Shown piece after piece: positions 41,601 through 50,879 of a stretch of 64,000 bases of DNA (positions are counted from its first letter, which is position 1; each line of letters starts with the position of its first letter). The notes below the pieces were generated by a model. The model was not told where the DNA came from, made no database searches, and saw only the letters and a list, made by a program, of their open reading frames with translations. Both the position numbers and the translations under genes were made by a program. The DNA is from Ricordea florida (Eukaryota > Cnidaria > Anthozoa > Corallimorpharia > Ricordeidae): assembly GCA_949710005.1 (NCBI GenBank), contig OX453276.1, positions 14,784,633 through 14,848,632 on the forward strand. The letters are read 5' to 3'.

Positions 41601-43199
41601 GGTACATATTACTTCTGTTTTTCCTCCTTTACAGCTGTTATTTTTTACGTGTTCACCAAGATAGTCATGACGGTTAAATATTTGTTTGCATCCTGAACAT
41701 TCCCATTTTTTGGATAGCATCTCTATATCCTTTATGAAAAAACAATGCCCCTCATAAAGTCCAATATCTAAACAAGGTAATTTATCTTTGAACTGACCTT
41801 TACCAAAAACAAGTTTCCAAATTTCATTGTTTACTTTTTCTTTTTGCTCATAAACTCGAATGTTAATAGAAAACATTTTTGCAATTTTCTCAAAATCAAC
41901 AAGTTTTGTCGGTTTAACTTCTGAAGCCTTCAATTTTTGGTTATTATAAAAATCTCGGGCCAATTTCAGAGCTAGTTTTTCTATGTCTTTCTCAGGTCTT
42001 TCTTTACCAGCAATAATGTTCAATTTAATAGCCATGCACCTCCAAAAGCACATATTATCATCCTTTTCATCGACAGCGTAAAGACATTTTTTATTACTAA
42101 GATGTTCTGGTAATTTTCCACACCCAATTAGAGGCTCGCTACTGTGAATAACTTTTACTTTTACCTCTGTAAATTCAACTCTCCCTTCATGAGCACCTTT
42201 TTTATCAATTATTTTAGATGGTGGTAAGTATGCCCCGCTCCAAGCAATACCCTCCAAACTCAATCTTTCTCCCTCACACCGCTCAATATAATCTTTTATT
42301 TCCGAAAGCATTGAAAAAGACCCCTCACCCCTAAATGTATGGTGGTAATTAATTATTTCCCCATTCCCTCTATGAATCAAAGAGCTAAAACTGATAACAA
42401 TTCTTGAACGCATTTCTATTTGTGGCTCCAATTCATTATAAATAAATTCTGATAAATCATTATCTAGATCTCTCCTAATTTGAAAAATAGTTTCATTTCT
42501 TTCTGTGATATTTTGAAGGGTGTCTCCATGTTCAGGAGGCCTTATTGGAAATATTCTAAGGGTTGTTGTTCTTTTTCTTTTAGTTTTCTTTGGCTGTTTT
42601 GGTTTAGATTTATTCCCGTCATTTTTTGTTTTAGGTCTAGCCCCCTCCTTCTCATAATCCCTACCTATAATTGAATCTTCCTCTCTTTTATGTTTTTTTA
42701 TAATTTTTGGTGGTGGTGGTCTTGTTGGTTTTAATTCTTTAGGTTGAGTTTTGATTTTATTGAATATTTTTATATAACTTTCCCTAACAGTTTTAGCTAG
42801 TTTTTCTGCTTTATTTTTTAGTTTTTTAGGAATTAATGGTTTTACAAAATCCAAAAACCTGTTAAATTTTTCTTTTGATTTGGCTAATATATTTTCCGCA
42901 GAAGAGGGTTGTATTGGTTTTGTGATTTTTGGTGGTGGTGGTCTTGGTGGTCTTGGTGGTCTTAGTGGTGGTGTTGGTATGCGTAGTCTTGGTGGAGGTG
43001 GTTCCTCCGGAGTTTGTGGTCTTGGTGGAGGTGGTCTATTATCAATAAGTCCTTGTCGGTAATTTTCCAAATCTTCAACTGTATTAATTCCCCTTTCTCT
43101 CAATGCTGCAATTTTTTCCGCTTTACGTAAACGAGACCAACGAGGTATTCTCAATTCTTTTACAATTTGTTTTAATTCAAAATCTTTTAATTGTTCCAT
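38658..43199 (-). CDS. polB: OTU/nuclease/protein-primed type B DNA polymerase fusion (1,513 aa)
   Basis: Intact from ATG 43,199 (in the TIR). Order: SAP-like residues 1-40; Pro-rich stretch 55-100; basic helix 105-150; DYEKEGARPK motif (181-190); OTU-like cysteine-protease region about 375-490 (MCFWRC with Cys 384, EGHCFF with His 485); zinc-finger-like CSGC...H...C at 501-523; PD-(D/E)XK-like nuclease LVDGYEPETNTVFEFYGC (about 597-614); 3'-5' exonuclease motifs (YDFEAI at 675-680; GFNSGKYDINM); polymerase motif A YDANGLYLF (1045), motif B LKGNSFYG (1269), motif C MDTDSMY (1367). It replicates the element, probably protein-primed from the TIR ends. All polymerase catalytic residues are kept. 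The OTU part may act on ubiquitin or mature virion proteins. Confidence 0.9.
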   Translation of the reverse strand: MEQLKDFELKQIVKELRIPRWSRLRKAEKIAALRERGINTVEDLENYRQGLIDNRPPPPRPQTPEEPPPPRLRIPTPPLRPPRPPRPPPPKITKPIQPSSAENILAKSKEKFNRFLDFVKPLIPKKLKNKAEKLAKTVRESYIKIFNKIKTQPKELKPTRPPPPKIIKKHKREEDSIIGRDYEKEGARPKTKNDGNKSKPKQPKKTKRKRTTTLRIFPIRPPEHGDTLQNITERNETIFQIRRDLDNDLSEFIYNELEPQIEMRSRIVISFSSLIHRGNGEIINYHHTFRGEGSFSMLSEIKDYIERCEGERLSLEGIAWSGAYLPPSKIIDKKGAHEGRVEFTEVKVKVIHSSEPLIGCGKLPEHLSNKKCLYAVDEKDDNMCFWRCMAIKLNIIAGKERPEKDIEKLALKLARDFYNNQKLKASEVKPTKLVDFEKIAKMFSINIRVYEQKEKVNNEIWKLVFGKGQFKDKLPCLDIGLYEGHCFFIKDIEMLSKKWECSGCKQIFNRHDYLGEHVKNNSCKGGKTEVICTGKKINHIPGSSEKVFYGGNTQFSYKACRWIDEQSQIIGKHIHHALCGHGGERCVKDGRGNELFLVDGYEPETNTVFEFYGCKWHGCPCLNEDKTKYNETKQREKIMKDLGYSVVSVWECEKPKLSDTWFEKKFIPYPDFIDYDFEAILQKEFQQITDDLSFNQTHIPVSVAIHDTREKEPTCIINSNPDDLVKEFVENLEKRRKKIVEKVKKEYPLPDQDSIPKKVLEEYEKWCNQVPVLGFNSGKYDINMIKRYFVKNMTDKTKEIFVARNANKYVFLSTPKFKLLDVMSYLAPGLSFDKWCKANNCEDKKLFFPYKWLDSYEKLSHVGPVKYEDFYSDLKQKNTLSPEEYEEYKIEFKKRGCVTMMDWLREYNLHDVIPFREALEKTRAMYYPDKIDILKDAVSIPGVSMMYVLNKYQKMKKKGDPELFAPGKYCVHKCSKFCNKVFCKKCHQILKDCKTCDKNKIYKLLKTGMVGGPSIIFMRYAELGKTKIRSHKYKFPKNCVRIVGYDANGLYLFAAGQKMPCGKEKCIEVENPTDPEFIKKICKDILDGKLFGFCQVDINVPENLKEKFEEFSPLFVVDNVPEYLVPEHMKEYQKATGRKHLKDNKKLLGVTNAKKILLYTEFIEWYLNHGLEITAIHNILKYEPGTPFEWFPEEVANARRDGDIVALLEKVSKAFDENKIDDVVTITNELNQFPDIFEIIKDNKNIKVWIEKLKPKYKGCKALADTYKLKGNSFYGEMIEDKEKHKNTKYTQDEREVEKDLRSPFFEDLNEINETYEIIKRKKNITIDRPYQCGIAVYQLAKLRMLEFYYDFLDKYVDRKDFELIQMDTDSMYMAISAEKLDNIIKPEMQKEYFTGGKEKFLSTSKYHEKTPGLFKLEFDGIRMIALSSKCYYAEDENGKVKYSCKGTIHRQNEMTWDRYMSALNGSIDMAQNTGFRVNDNQIVTYTQIKKGLNAYYDKRIVDEDGIHTYPVS

Positions 43200-43469
43200 T
43201 TTCTAATTTTGTAATCAATTTCAAATCTTTAAACTATAATTCATTTTTTTGGAAAAAGTTAATAAAATATTAAATTCGTCTTTCAAAAATAAATATTTTA
43301 AAATCTTTAAATCAAAATTCATTTTTTTATTTTGAAATACATACATAAACTACTGGTAAAATTGGTGTAAAAACTTACCGGAAACTTAAAGAAAAATTTA
43401 AAAAAATTAAAACCGAATTACAAAAAAATATTTATTAAAACCGGCTTATTTTTACGGTAACATACTACT
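43180..43469 (-). repeat. Right terminal inverted repeat
   Basis: Mirror of the left repeat. It contains the start codon (43,199) and first codons of the PolB gene. The two repeats diverge immediately after the shared MEQLKD codons. Confidence 0.9.
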
Positions 43470-43755
43470 AAAGTGCATGTAATTCAGACCAATGCATATC
43501 AGCTGATGAAAAAGTAAAAAAGAATGTTGGGGGTCCTACATGGTTAACAATTGCTTTTAAATCTTCTCTAGCTTTGAACCAGTAAGCATTTGATCCAGTT
43601 AAGTTAGCAAGATAGCATGTTATTTTAGAAAGAAATACATGAGAATGATTATTCGCTACCATTCGTTGAAGCTCATCTGTTGTAAGATGTGCTTCTCCTG
43701 GATTCTGTTTGAGGAATATCCCTGTTTGCTGTAGAATATGTTTTGTCTCAATCAT
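43470..43755 (-). pseudogene. Helitron Rep gene, 5' half adjoining the insertion
   Basis: Minus-strand frame with [38 protein letters not shown] and [19 protein letters not shown], the start of the Helitron replication domain, stopping at the Polinton-like edge. The TAG that ends the frame is created by the insertion. The continuation is at 31,669-30,466. Confidence 0.85.
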
Positions 43756-43860
43756 ATTAAAAGCCCAATAGGCAAATCTAGGGTGCGAGGCAAAGCGGAA
43801 ACTCCATTTGCCATCTTTTTTTTCTACAAACTTTAAAAGATGTTAAATTTTTTCTCCAAA

Positions 43861-44763
43861 TTACACATCTTGGTAAAGAGATGGGTTTGTGGGGTCACCT
43901 TTTCCATCAGGAAATAATGTTGGGAATGCCAGTGTTGCTAGAAATGGAGTGGTGTACTCATTTATTGGCTCATTATCTACTGTTGGCCATGACATAGCTG
44001 GGCTGAAATGTGTTGAAGACAATTTCTGCTGAATAGCTTGAATTTCTTGTTGCTCACATTGGAGAATCGGAAGAAAACTATGCATTTCTGTTTGTTCATT
44101 ATAAACAGTGTCTTCTGTATTTTGAGGGCCGAAATCAGGCTCAGAAGGTTCATTGTCAACATCCTCTCTTTCAACTGAGGCAAGTTCATGTGGAACACCA
44201 TCCTCAGGTAAACAATTTAAAGAATGCTGATTAAGTTTCACATCTTTATAATGTGGATTGTTATTAATAAGCCAATACAATGCATCAGCAACTTTCTTTT
44301 TTCTAACTGATATATGTTTAAAGCTGTTCTCTTTACCTTTCATCCTAACAACTATAACAGATAAATCTTTTGGATATCTTGGTAAAGAACATGCTAGTTC
44401 TTCTACATGCTGAGGTAAATTAATGCAGTGGCCTGAATATCCCTTTTGACCGCCAGGTTTTATGTAAACTTGCATTATAAGAAGTGCACGTGCAATGAGC
44501 ATTTCTTCAACTTGTGTGAGTCCCTGAAGTTGACATGGCAATGCAGATGGTATCATGTTATTTTCTTTAGAAATTTTTTTTGGGTGTTTCTTGTCACGGG
44601 TACATCTTGAACACTTGTTGTCAGAAGCTGTATGACTTTGTCTATTTCTTTTTGAAGGCCATGCTTCCTTACATACTGTGCATTGGTTGATTAAATACAC
44701 ATTGGATTTATGAAACATATCAATATTTCTAAGAATATGTTTTTGTTCCATTAGTGGAGTCAA
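43861..44763 (-). pseudogene. Helitron protein, central zinc-finger and unknown domain
   Basis: Open for 300 residues: Cys/His cluster ([17 protein letters not shown]...CSRC), then [40 protein letters not shown] and [17 protein letters not shown], a conserved region seen in many animal Helitron polyproteins ahead of Rep, ending in [20 protein letters not shown]. It is out of frame with the OTU part upstream (4-base overlap) and with the Rep start downstream, so two frameshifts separate the pieces of what was probably one polyprotein. Confidence 0.75.
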
Positions 44764-45446
44764 ATGTCATGATTTATATTCCTGTGCTCAAAATTTTGGT
44801 TTGTCATGTTGTCATTAGTTTTTGTTGCTCTTTTCTTAGCTACATTTTGTCTTATGTTAAGAAGTCGAATTTCTCTTTCCTTATCACTTTCTGTTTGTCT
44901 AGTTTTTCTCCTCTTAGCAAGTGTCTTCTCTTTTTGGCTGTCAGATTGTAATAACTTCCTCTTTAAGTATGATAATCTGTTTTTATTTTGACTACCGGTA
45001 TTTTCAAGTGCCATTGTTGAAACATTAATATATCCAATAAATATTGTGTTTGGTCTTCCCTCGTGGAGAATAGGAGCAATTATTGTACCATGTGGTTTAT
45101 TAAGATCGGACTCTGTAATATGAATAATGCAATTATGAGCATTAGCCACTGCCTGTATGATTATATTGTCACACCATGTCCCTGTTGTTGACATTTGTTG
45201 AATGTAATCTTCCCAACTATTGTCAGAAAAACTCTCAATATAAATTTCTGGATGATTATTTAAGTGATTGATTCCAGCCATACGAATCTCAAAATGCAAC
45301 TCGGCAGTTCCATAGAGTTGATGTGAAACTGACCTAAAGAAACAGTCTCCACTACCACCAACATCGTAAAGCATTAAACTTATGCATGAAAGTCTTTCAT
45401 TTACACAGGCCCATGGCAAATTACAACTGTCATTTGTTGGGGGCAT
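44760..45446 (-). pseudogene. Helitron OTU-like domain, N-terminal part
   Basis: ATG 45,446. YDVGGSGDCFFRSVSHQLYG carries the Asp-x-Cys of OTU cysteine proteases, followed by EIRMAGINHL, NSWEDYIQQMSTTGTWCDN and IIQAVANAHNCIIHI; a His-containing final strand is not clear. A Lys/Arg-rich tail follows (KRRKTRQTESDKEREIRLL). OTU domains are common in animal Helitrons. The frame ends 4 bp inside the next piece. Confidence 0.7.
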
Positions 45447-45723
45447 ACCTCCTTTTAAATTTAAACAGTGGGAAATGTGATAGTTACAATGGTGACTGAA
45501 GTCTGACCCTCGTAGCAGTTTGTTGAAAGAACGTTCTTGTTGACAAGTGAATAACTTATTACCTTTTTGTTTGTTTATGAAATAAACATATTTGAAGTAA
45601 AAATGTTCATAGTTAAACCAAATGAACCATTGCTACAAAAATTTCTGATTAATGAGGAGCTTGGAAAATTACGTTTCATTAGATACTGAATGCTACTTCT
45701 GCATTTCTTTCTTTTTAACAATT

Positions 45724-46554
45724 TTATAACTCTGTGAGCAGGAATTCGAGATGGTTCTCTGTCTCGTTTCCTTTTGGCAATTTTTTTTTAACAGGCTCAG
45801 TTTTTTCCGCACTTTTAAAAGAAAAATTTGCAATAGAACAACTACTGTTAGTAATTCTTGAAACTATACCACTTACATTAGTTTCATAGTTACATCTGCC
45901 GCTAGCATTTATCGAGATATGATCAGGACATTGTGCACATATTTTGGTTGCGTAATGTAAAAGAATGCTTCGGCTACCCAATTTGTTTAAGTGAGGAATG
46001 CTTCGACTATATTTGCTCGCTTCGTCTGCTCTGTTTTGCTCATCACTGTGCAAAAATACATCGTAAATACGAGCTCCATGGCTTGCTTGGATAGTGTTAT
46101 GATCACAAACCATGATCATGCGCCACAGTGGCTGCCAAGCTACACAACTCGGAAAGTTTGTAATTCGACCACAAGCCATGGTCATGTGCCGTCGCCGAGA
46201 TGCACAACTCGGTGGATACATTTTTAGACCAAAATTCATAGTTATTAGACTAAATAGCTCTAGCAGCGACTTACAATGTTTGAGTTTGCTTTGATTCTTG
46301 CAGACAACGAAGCTGGGCGTTTTTGACATCGATCGCTGGACTGGCAACACAGCCAGTATAAACCACAAAGCGCACGGCGAAGTTGTACACAATTCCCACA
46401 GATTTCGATAAATGCGACCACCAAAGTGTTTAAACAACATTATGCTCGAAAGAAATATTGAAAATAACTTACCGAGCCTTAAAAATCCACCGCAAACCGG
46501 AGACAGCGATCCAAAGAAGAAAGCAAAAAAGCAAGGAGCTCCCCAAAAATCCAC
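45724..46554 (-). other. Long open frame of uncertain meaning
   Basis: A 276-codon minus-strand frame with Met start, Ser/Cys-rich and without a recognisable domain. It could be an upstream exon linked to the Helitron, a host exon, or chance. A short direct duplication (AAAAATCCACCGCAAACCG near 46,480 and 46,545) lies at its 5' end. I see no splice partner. Confidence 0.2.
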
Positions 46555-46559
46555 CGCAA

Positions 46560-48600
46560 ACCGCAGATCCGAAGAAGAACAAGGTCACATGGCAGAAAAA
46601 GCTCATATAGCTTGCCCACCGTCACATGTTCGACACATGTCTTATCACGTGCACGTGTCTTGTTGACAATACTCTGTACCAGTTGACTGGCCGAGAAAGC
46701 CCCTGCAAAAATTAAGCGGGGGGCACATTTTTGTAACCTTACAGGAATGTGGAATTTTGCTGCGTATAACCGCGCACAGGACACCAGCTATCGAAAACCA
46801 CAGGCCCAAATTAGGTTTGCGTTCTCCTTCGTCAAATTTAAATATTCAAAAATTGTACTCAAAGGGCTAAATTAGGGCAGATAGGGAAAGCAAATTACCC
46901 ACCAGGAGCAACAGGAACATCTGAAGAACTACCCACATCCATTTCGTCTTCTTCACTAAAAAGATAAAAATCAAAATTTGGTTTTCTGTGTGTGATTCAC
47001 ACCTTTGCCAAATAAAAAAAGAAACAGAACTATCGACAAATTGCAAAAGCGTAATCGAAAATGGGATAAGGTTGCATTCTCGATCTTCCTGGCAACATGA
47101 CCTAGGTAACTCGGCCGTTGCGATCGAATTTCGCGTCACATGAGGTAAAATCGGTCAAAACCTCTCAAAACAAAGTTTTGCACTCATTTTGAATTCATGA
47201 GGTATAGTGATGGTTGGATGGTTCGATTGGTCACTCCATTCCCGTTAGACAATTAATTTATGCATTAAATCCGCATTAAATGTGCATTTAACAGGTTCTC
47301 CCCTATCTCCCCTGCTAGGTTTGGTTTCGTCCACAAAGTCGTGCAATTGTTTTATGTTCTCATATGTGGGGGGAGGGGGTGAGACATAAGCGGCAGCACA
47401 TGTTTACAAAATGGAGTCTGTTGTGTTGAGGCCGACACAAGGATTGTTAAGACGGGTTTTCATTCCTTTCACTCCATCTTTGATCAAAATACACTTTTGA
47501 AGATCTCGCGAACGAACAGGAAATGTGTTCAAGAAAGCTTGAGGGTAAAGAAATGGGTTTTAAAGTCTTAAAAGTGACAATGTCTTCAAGTTAGATGACA
47601 AGTAATAGATCAGTCGTAGCCAGAGTGCACAAAGCGAACTATTTGGAATGAAGGCTTTATGGTCTGGGGAAAGGACAGCATTTCATGGAATAATTACCAC
47701 ATACTATGAGGTAGCTCGAAGGAGCCTTTGATTTTAATAGCCAGGAAAATTATTAGTTCAAAGTTTCACTTGCGTACCAGCAAAGCAGACCAAGAGGCAT
47801 GACAACAATGCAATAGTTTGCCACTGAATTCGTGTATTTCTTGTAACACTTTGCTCGCGGGGTTGTATGAGAGCAACGGCAGCAAAGTAAAAACCTCCTA
47901 CAACCACAAAATAAAAGATGCTCCGAACCTCTCTCAATTATCACTTTCCCTCTATTACACCGTTCTATATCCTGCAAGCAGTGTCCCCTTTGCTTTGACA
48001 TAAAAGCGAAAGATGTGGAAAAGGGGAGACTCTGCTTGCAGGGTAACTGGTGTTATGAAATAGATGTAAGCCACATAATCTGCTATTTTCTTCTGCAAAT
48101 CCATTTTTTTTTAATGTCTCCCCGCATTTAATTTTTTTTTCTGCTTCAAGTTTGCAACAATTTGTCTTTTGAGACCCTGCAAACAATTGTTCTCAATATT
48201 TCTCACGCCTCTCTCCAGAAATATAATGGTTCGTCCCTTTAAGTTTCATAAATATTCCTTGAAACCAGTGAATGTTTTCCATAATCGATTTCCACGATTA
48301 ATAGCCTCAATGGGCCAGACAATTTTACTCGTCACAGGGAGACCCCTCGGGGCTTAAAGGGTTAACAGACAGATTTTACTCTGGCTAATGCCAAACAATT
48401 TTACTCGTCACAGGGAGACCCCTCGGGGCTTACAGGGGCTTACCCCTCAGGGTTCACAGACGGAATTTTTATGTAACAACCATCACATTGATCTACCCGG
48501 TAATAATATTGTCAATAATAGCTTAGCTGATGGCCTCATAACCAGAGAAAGATGAAAGAACATTTGAAAGACAAACTGTACAAAAAAACCTACAAAGAAA
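46560..48600. other. Non-coding stretch with a short direct repeat
   Basis: No gene recognised. CAATTTTACTCGTCACAGGG followed by AGACCCCTCGGGGCTTA occurs at 48,322-48,357 and again at about 48,394-48,431, a short dispersed-looking repeat. Confidence 0.4.
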
Positions 48601-48639
48601 GAATATGCTGTCAGCCATTCAAAAATGTGATCATTTGTG

Positions 48640-48890
48640 CAAAAATAATAATTCAGTGGTCAAGAAAGATCACCATTTGATTTCTCTTGGCAACCGCTTG
48701 TGGCCTTGGGATAGGGAGGTCACATTGGTCATCATCACCATCGTCATCATCACTATCAATATCAAAAAAATCTTCAATTGTTCCTTCGTCAGCAACGAAG
48801 CAAAAATTGTGCAAGACACAAGCTGCAGAAACTACTGATGGAACTTCTTGTACATTCATATATTCATATAAATAAATATTAAATTTGTTC
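48640..48890 (-). pseudogene. Harbinger (PIF) transposase C-terminal fragment
   Basis: Minus-strand text VVSAACVLHNFCFVADEGTI followed by an acidic run matches the end of PIF/Harbinger (HARBI1-type) DDE transposases, which close with a xxAACVLHN helix. The preceding residues lack the rest of the catalytic core, and a neighbouring exon was not found. A decayed fragment or a single exon. Confidence 0.5.
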
Positions 48891-48949
48891 TTACTCATAA
48901 CAAGGGTTGTCATCACCCTTCCAGCAGAGCCTTTCTTTAACACCCCTCA

Positions 48950-50120
48950 CTTATGGGCCAGATGTTCTGTCATCAACCAATGTTTTTTATTTTTTTCAAT
49001 ACAAGCAATAACAAGCGCATGCTCCACAAAAACTTGACATGAATTCTACAGTCTTTTCTTTTCTTTCATGCAGTAAAAGAAAGACTCTTGTAACAGGTTA
49101 GGTTAAAATCATTAATGGTTAACAACTCAGTTGCAAGTAGTTGATGGCCAAAACAAGTTGTAACTACAAAAAAGTTTTTAATTAACATTGCATATAACAA
49201 GTAGAAGTCTCAATTCTCTTTACTAAGTCATATTTAACAGCAACAAGGTTGATACTTGAAAGTCAGGCTCTGCTTTGAAGACACACTTAATATGTACAAC
49301 TTGTAATTATTAATTGCTTGAGTTTCTCAAACCCAACAAAAAGGACAAAAATTTTTCCTTGCTCCCCAAGCAAGGCTGAAGTATGCACATGTATATTGAT
49401 ATTTTGCAAAGGCTCCTATATCATTAAAAGGGTGCTAGTGCTGGGTAATACACTGTATGGAGTTGTGTATTTACATGAAATGTCTTTAAAACATTATGAA
49501 TATGCACACATTTTTGACTGCCAGTGTTCCTATTAATTGGTGTCAAAGTACCTTCCAACAAAATCCCATTGCAATTTGATGAAGGGACAATGGTGCCTAC
49601 AAAATAAAAGAAACGTGGAGAAACAAAAGAATAAATTACATGTAACAGAAAAATTGAATGAAATGTAGCAACAAAAATGCAATGTATATATTTTAACCAG
49701 TCCTGTAAAAGTAAAATTGTAATACTATTTAATACATACCACAAGCAGGAGAATCTGTATCAAAATCCACAACATTGACAATTTAAACAACATGTTGAGT
49801 GGAGCCACGTTTTTTTGTTCCTGTTGTGAAATTAATGAAATTGATGTGTAAAAAGCTACTACATTTTTGTTCCTTAAGTTTTTTACATCCCAATCTGGTT
49901 TCCCTTGAAACATTTGCTTAATAAAGAAGACAGGAAGGAGGCATGAGGGTGGAAATTATTCAAGGGCCGATTACTGTGAATAGGAGGGCTATCATTAGAA
50001 GAATAAAAAATTGACTCTTTCACATGTGACCTGTTACCTCAAACATCAATTTGAAGAGGGCAAGTACGAGAATTCAAACATGATTTTTTAATAACAAGGT
50101 TGCTGCAATTCCTGTGCTTG
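48950..50120. other. AT-rich stretch, no recognised feature
   Basis: Short frames only; nothing with domain-like content. Confidence 0.4.
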
Positions 50121-50125
50121 TTTCA

Positions 50126-50566
50126 TCAAACACATATACATATACAAAATACCTCACCTGAACTGTTGTTTCTCACTTTCGTCACTTCCACCACATCATC
50201 TGCATTAGGCCCACTTGCTGCACTGTCATTACAACCGTGGAGATTACCAAAGTGATCATTCTCACTTTCATTGGCATCCAGATTGGCAGCACCATTATTA
50301 TTGTTACCAGTACCATCATCACCACTAGCTTCAGCATCATTGGAATCATGAAAGCCATAAGAACCATTGCGCACATCAGCATTAACATTACCAATGTCAT
50401 TATGAACTCCATCAGGAACATTATGACCACCTACAACACTATCACTACCAACAGTGTCAACATCATCACCAACAACATCAAGACCATCATTAAGACCATC
50501 ATGATCAACACCGTGATTACCACCCAAATTAACACTGTAATTGCGAAAATGGGCTTTAGTAAGCAA
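50126..50566 (-). other. Asn/Asp/Gly-rich low-complexity frame
   Basis: A 146-codon frame made of irregular ATCATN-type trinucleotide units, giving an N/D/G/V-rich sequence on the minus strand and an I/T/N-rich one on the plus strand. Both strands are open, as expected from biased triplets. It resembles the acidic linker of the 2.4-2.9 kb exon in composition, so an exon is possible, but no splice partner was found. Confidence 0.3.
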
Positions 50567-50879
50567 CCAAATTATAAAACAATAAAGGGTGGTCGCTTAT
50601 GAGAGATTTTTGAGAATGTTTGGGATATGTCGATTGTGAGTAATAGAAAAGAAGTGAAGATGTTCTGCTCACTTACAAGAGTGGTCACTAGGAGAGTGTC
50701 AGTTATACATACATTTTAATCCACTTTTTTCAACACACCAGTTGCAAATCTTTGTCACCAAAACCTTCCATGGTCACTCGATGCAGCCTGTCTAGTACCT
50801 TGTGCTGCTGACATCAAAACCTATATTCAGGTCCCTTGCTGAACAATAAATGGGCTGCAATGCATGAGGTGCCAAATTG

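Larger units (their letters stand above)
31670..43469. mobile_element. Polinton/Maverick-like virus-like element, 11.8 kb
   Basis: Bounded by AGTAGTATGTTACCG and its inverse complement, within 290-bp perfectly matching terminal inverted repeats, and flanked by a 5-bp direct repeat AAAGT (31,665-31,669 and 43,470-43,474). 5'-AG...CT-3' ends and a 5-6 bp duplication are usual for Polintons. It carries protein-primed type PolB and a retroviral-type integrase (truncated), the diagnostic pair, plus candidate virion proteins. It is shorter than the usual 15-20 kb and no packaging ATPase or cysteine protease is visible. Base composition is much more AT-rich than its surroundings. Identical TIRs suggest recent insertion or gene conversion. 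Confidence 0.85.

Noticed and set aside
42880..43062. Gly-rich plus-strand frame
   Set aside because: Antisense of the Pro-rich stretch of PolB; composition explained by CCN codons on the other strand.
31670..43469. Adenovirus, virophage or bacterial phage origin
   Set aside because: PolB plus retroviral-type integrase with AG...CT TIR ends fits Polinton/Maverick-like elements; no hexon, virophage-type or phage genes were recognised.
45724..46554. 276-codon frame as a host gene
   Set aside because: No domain, splice partner or homologue evident. Kept only as an uncertain open frame.
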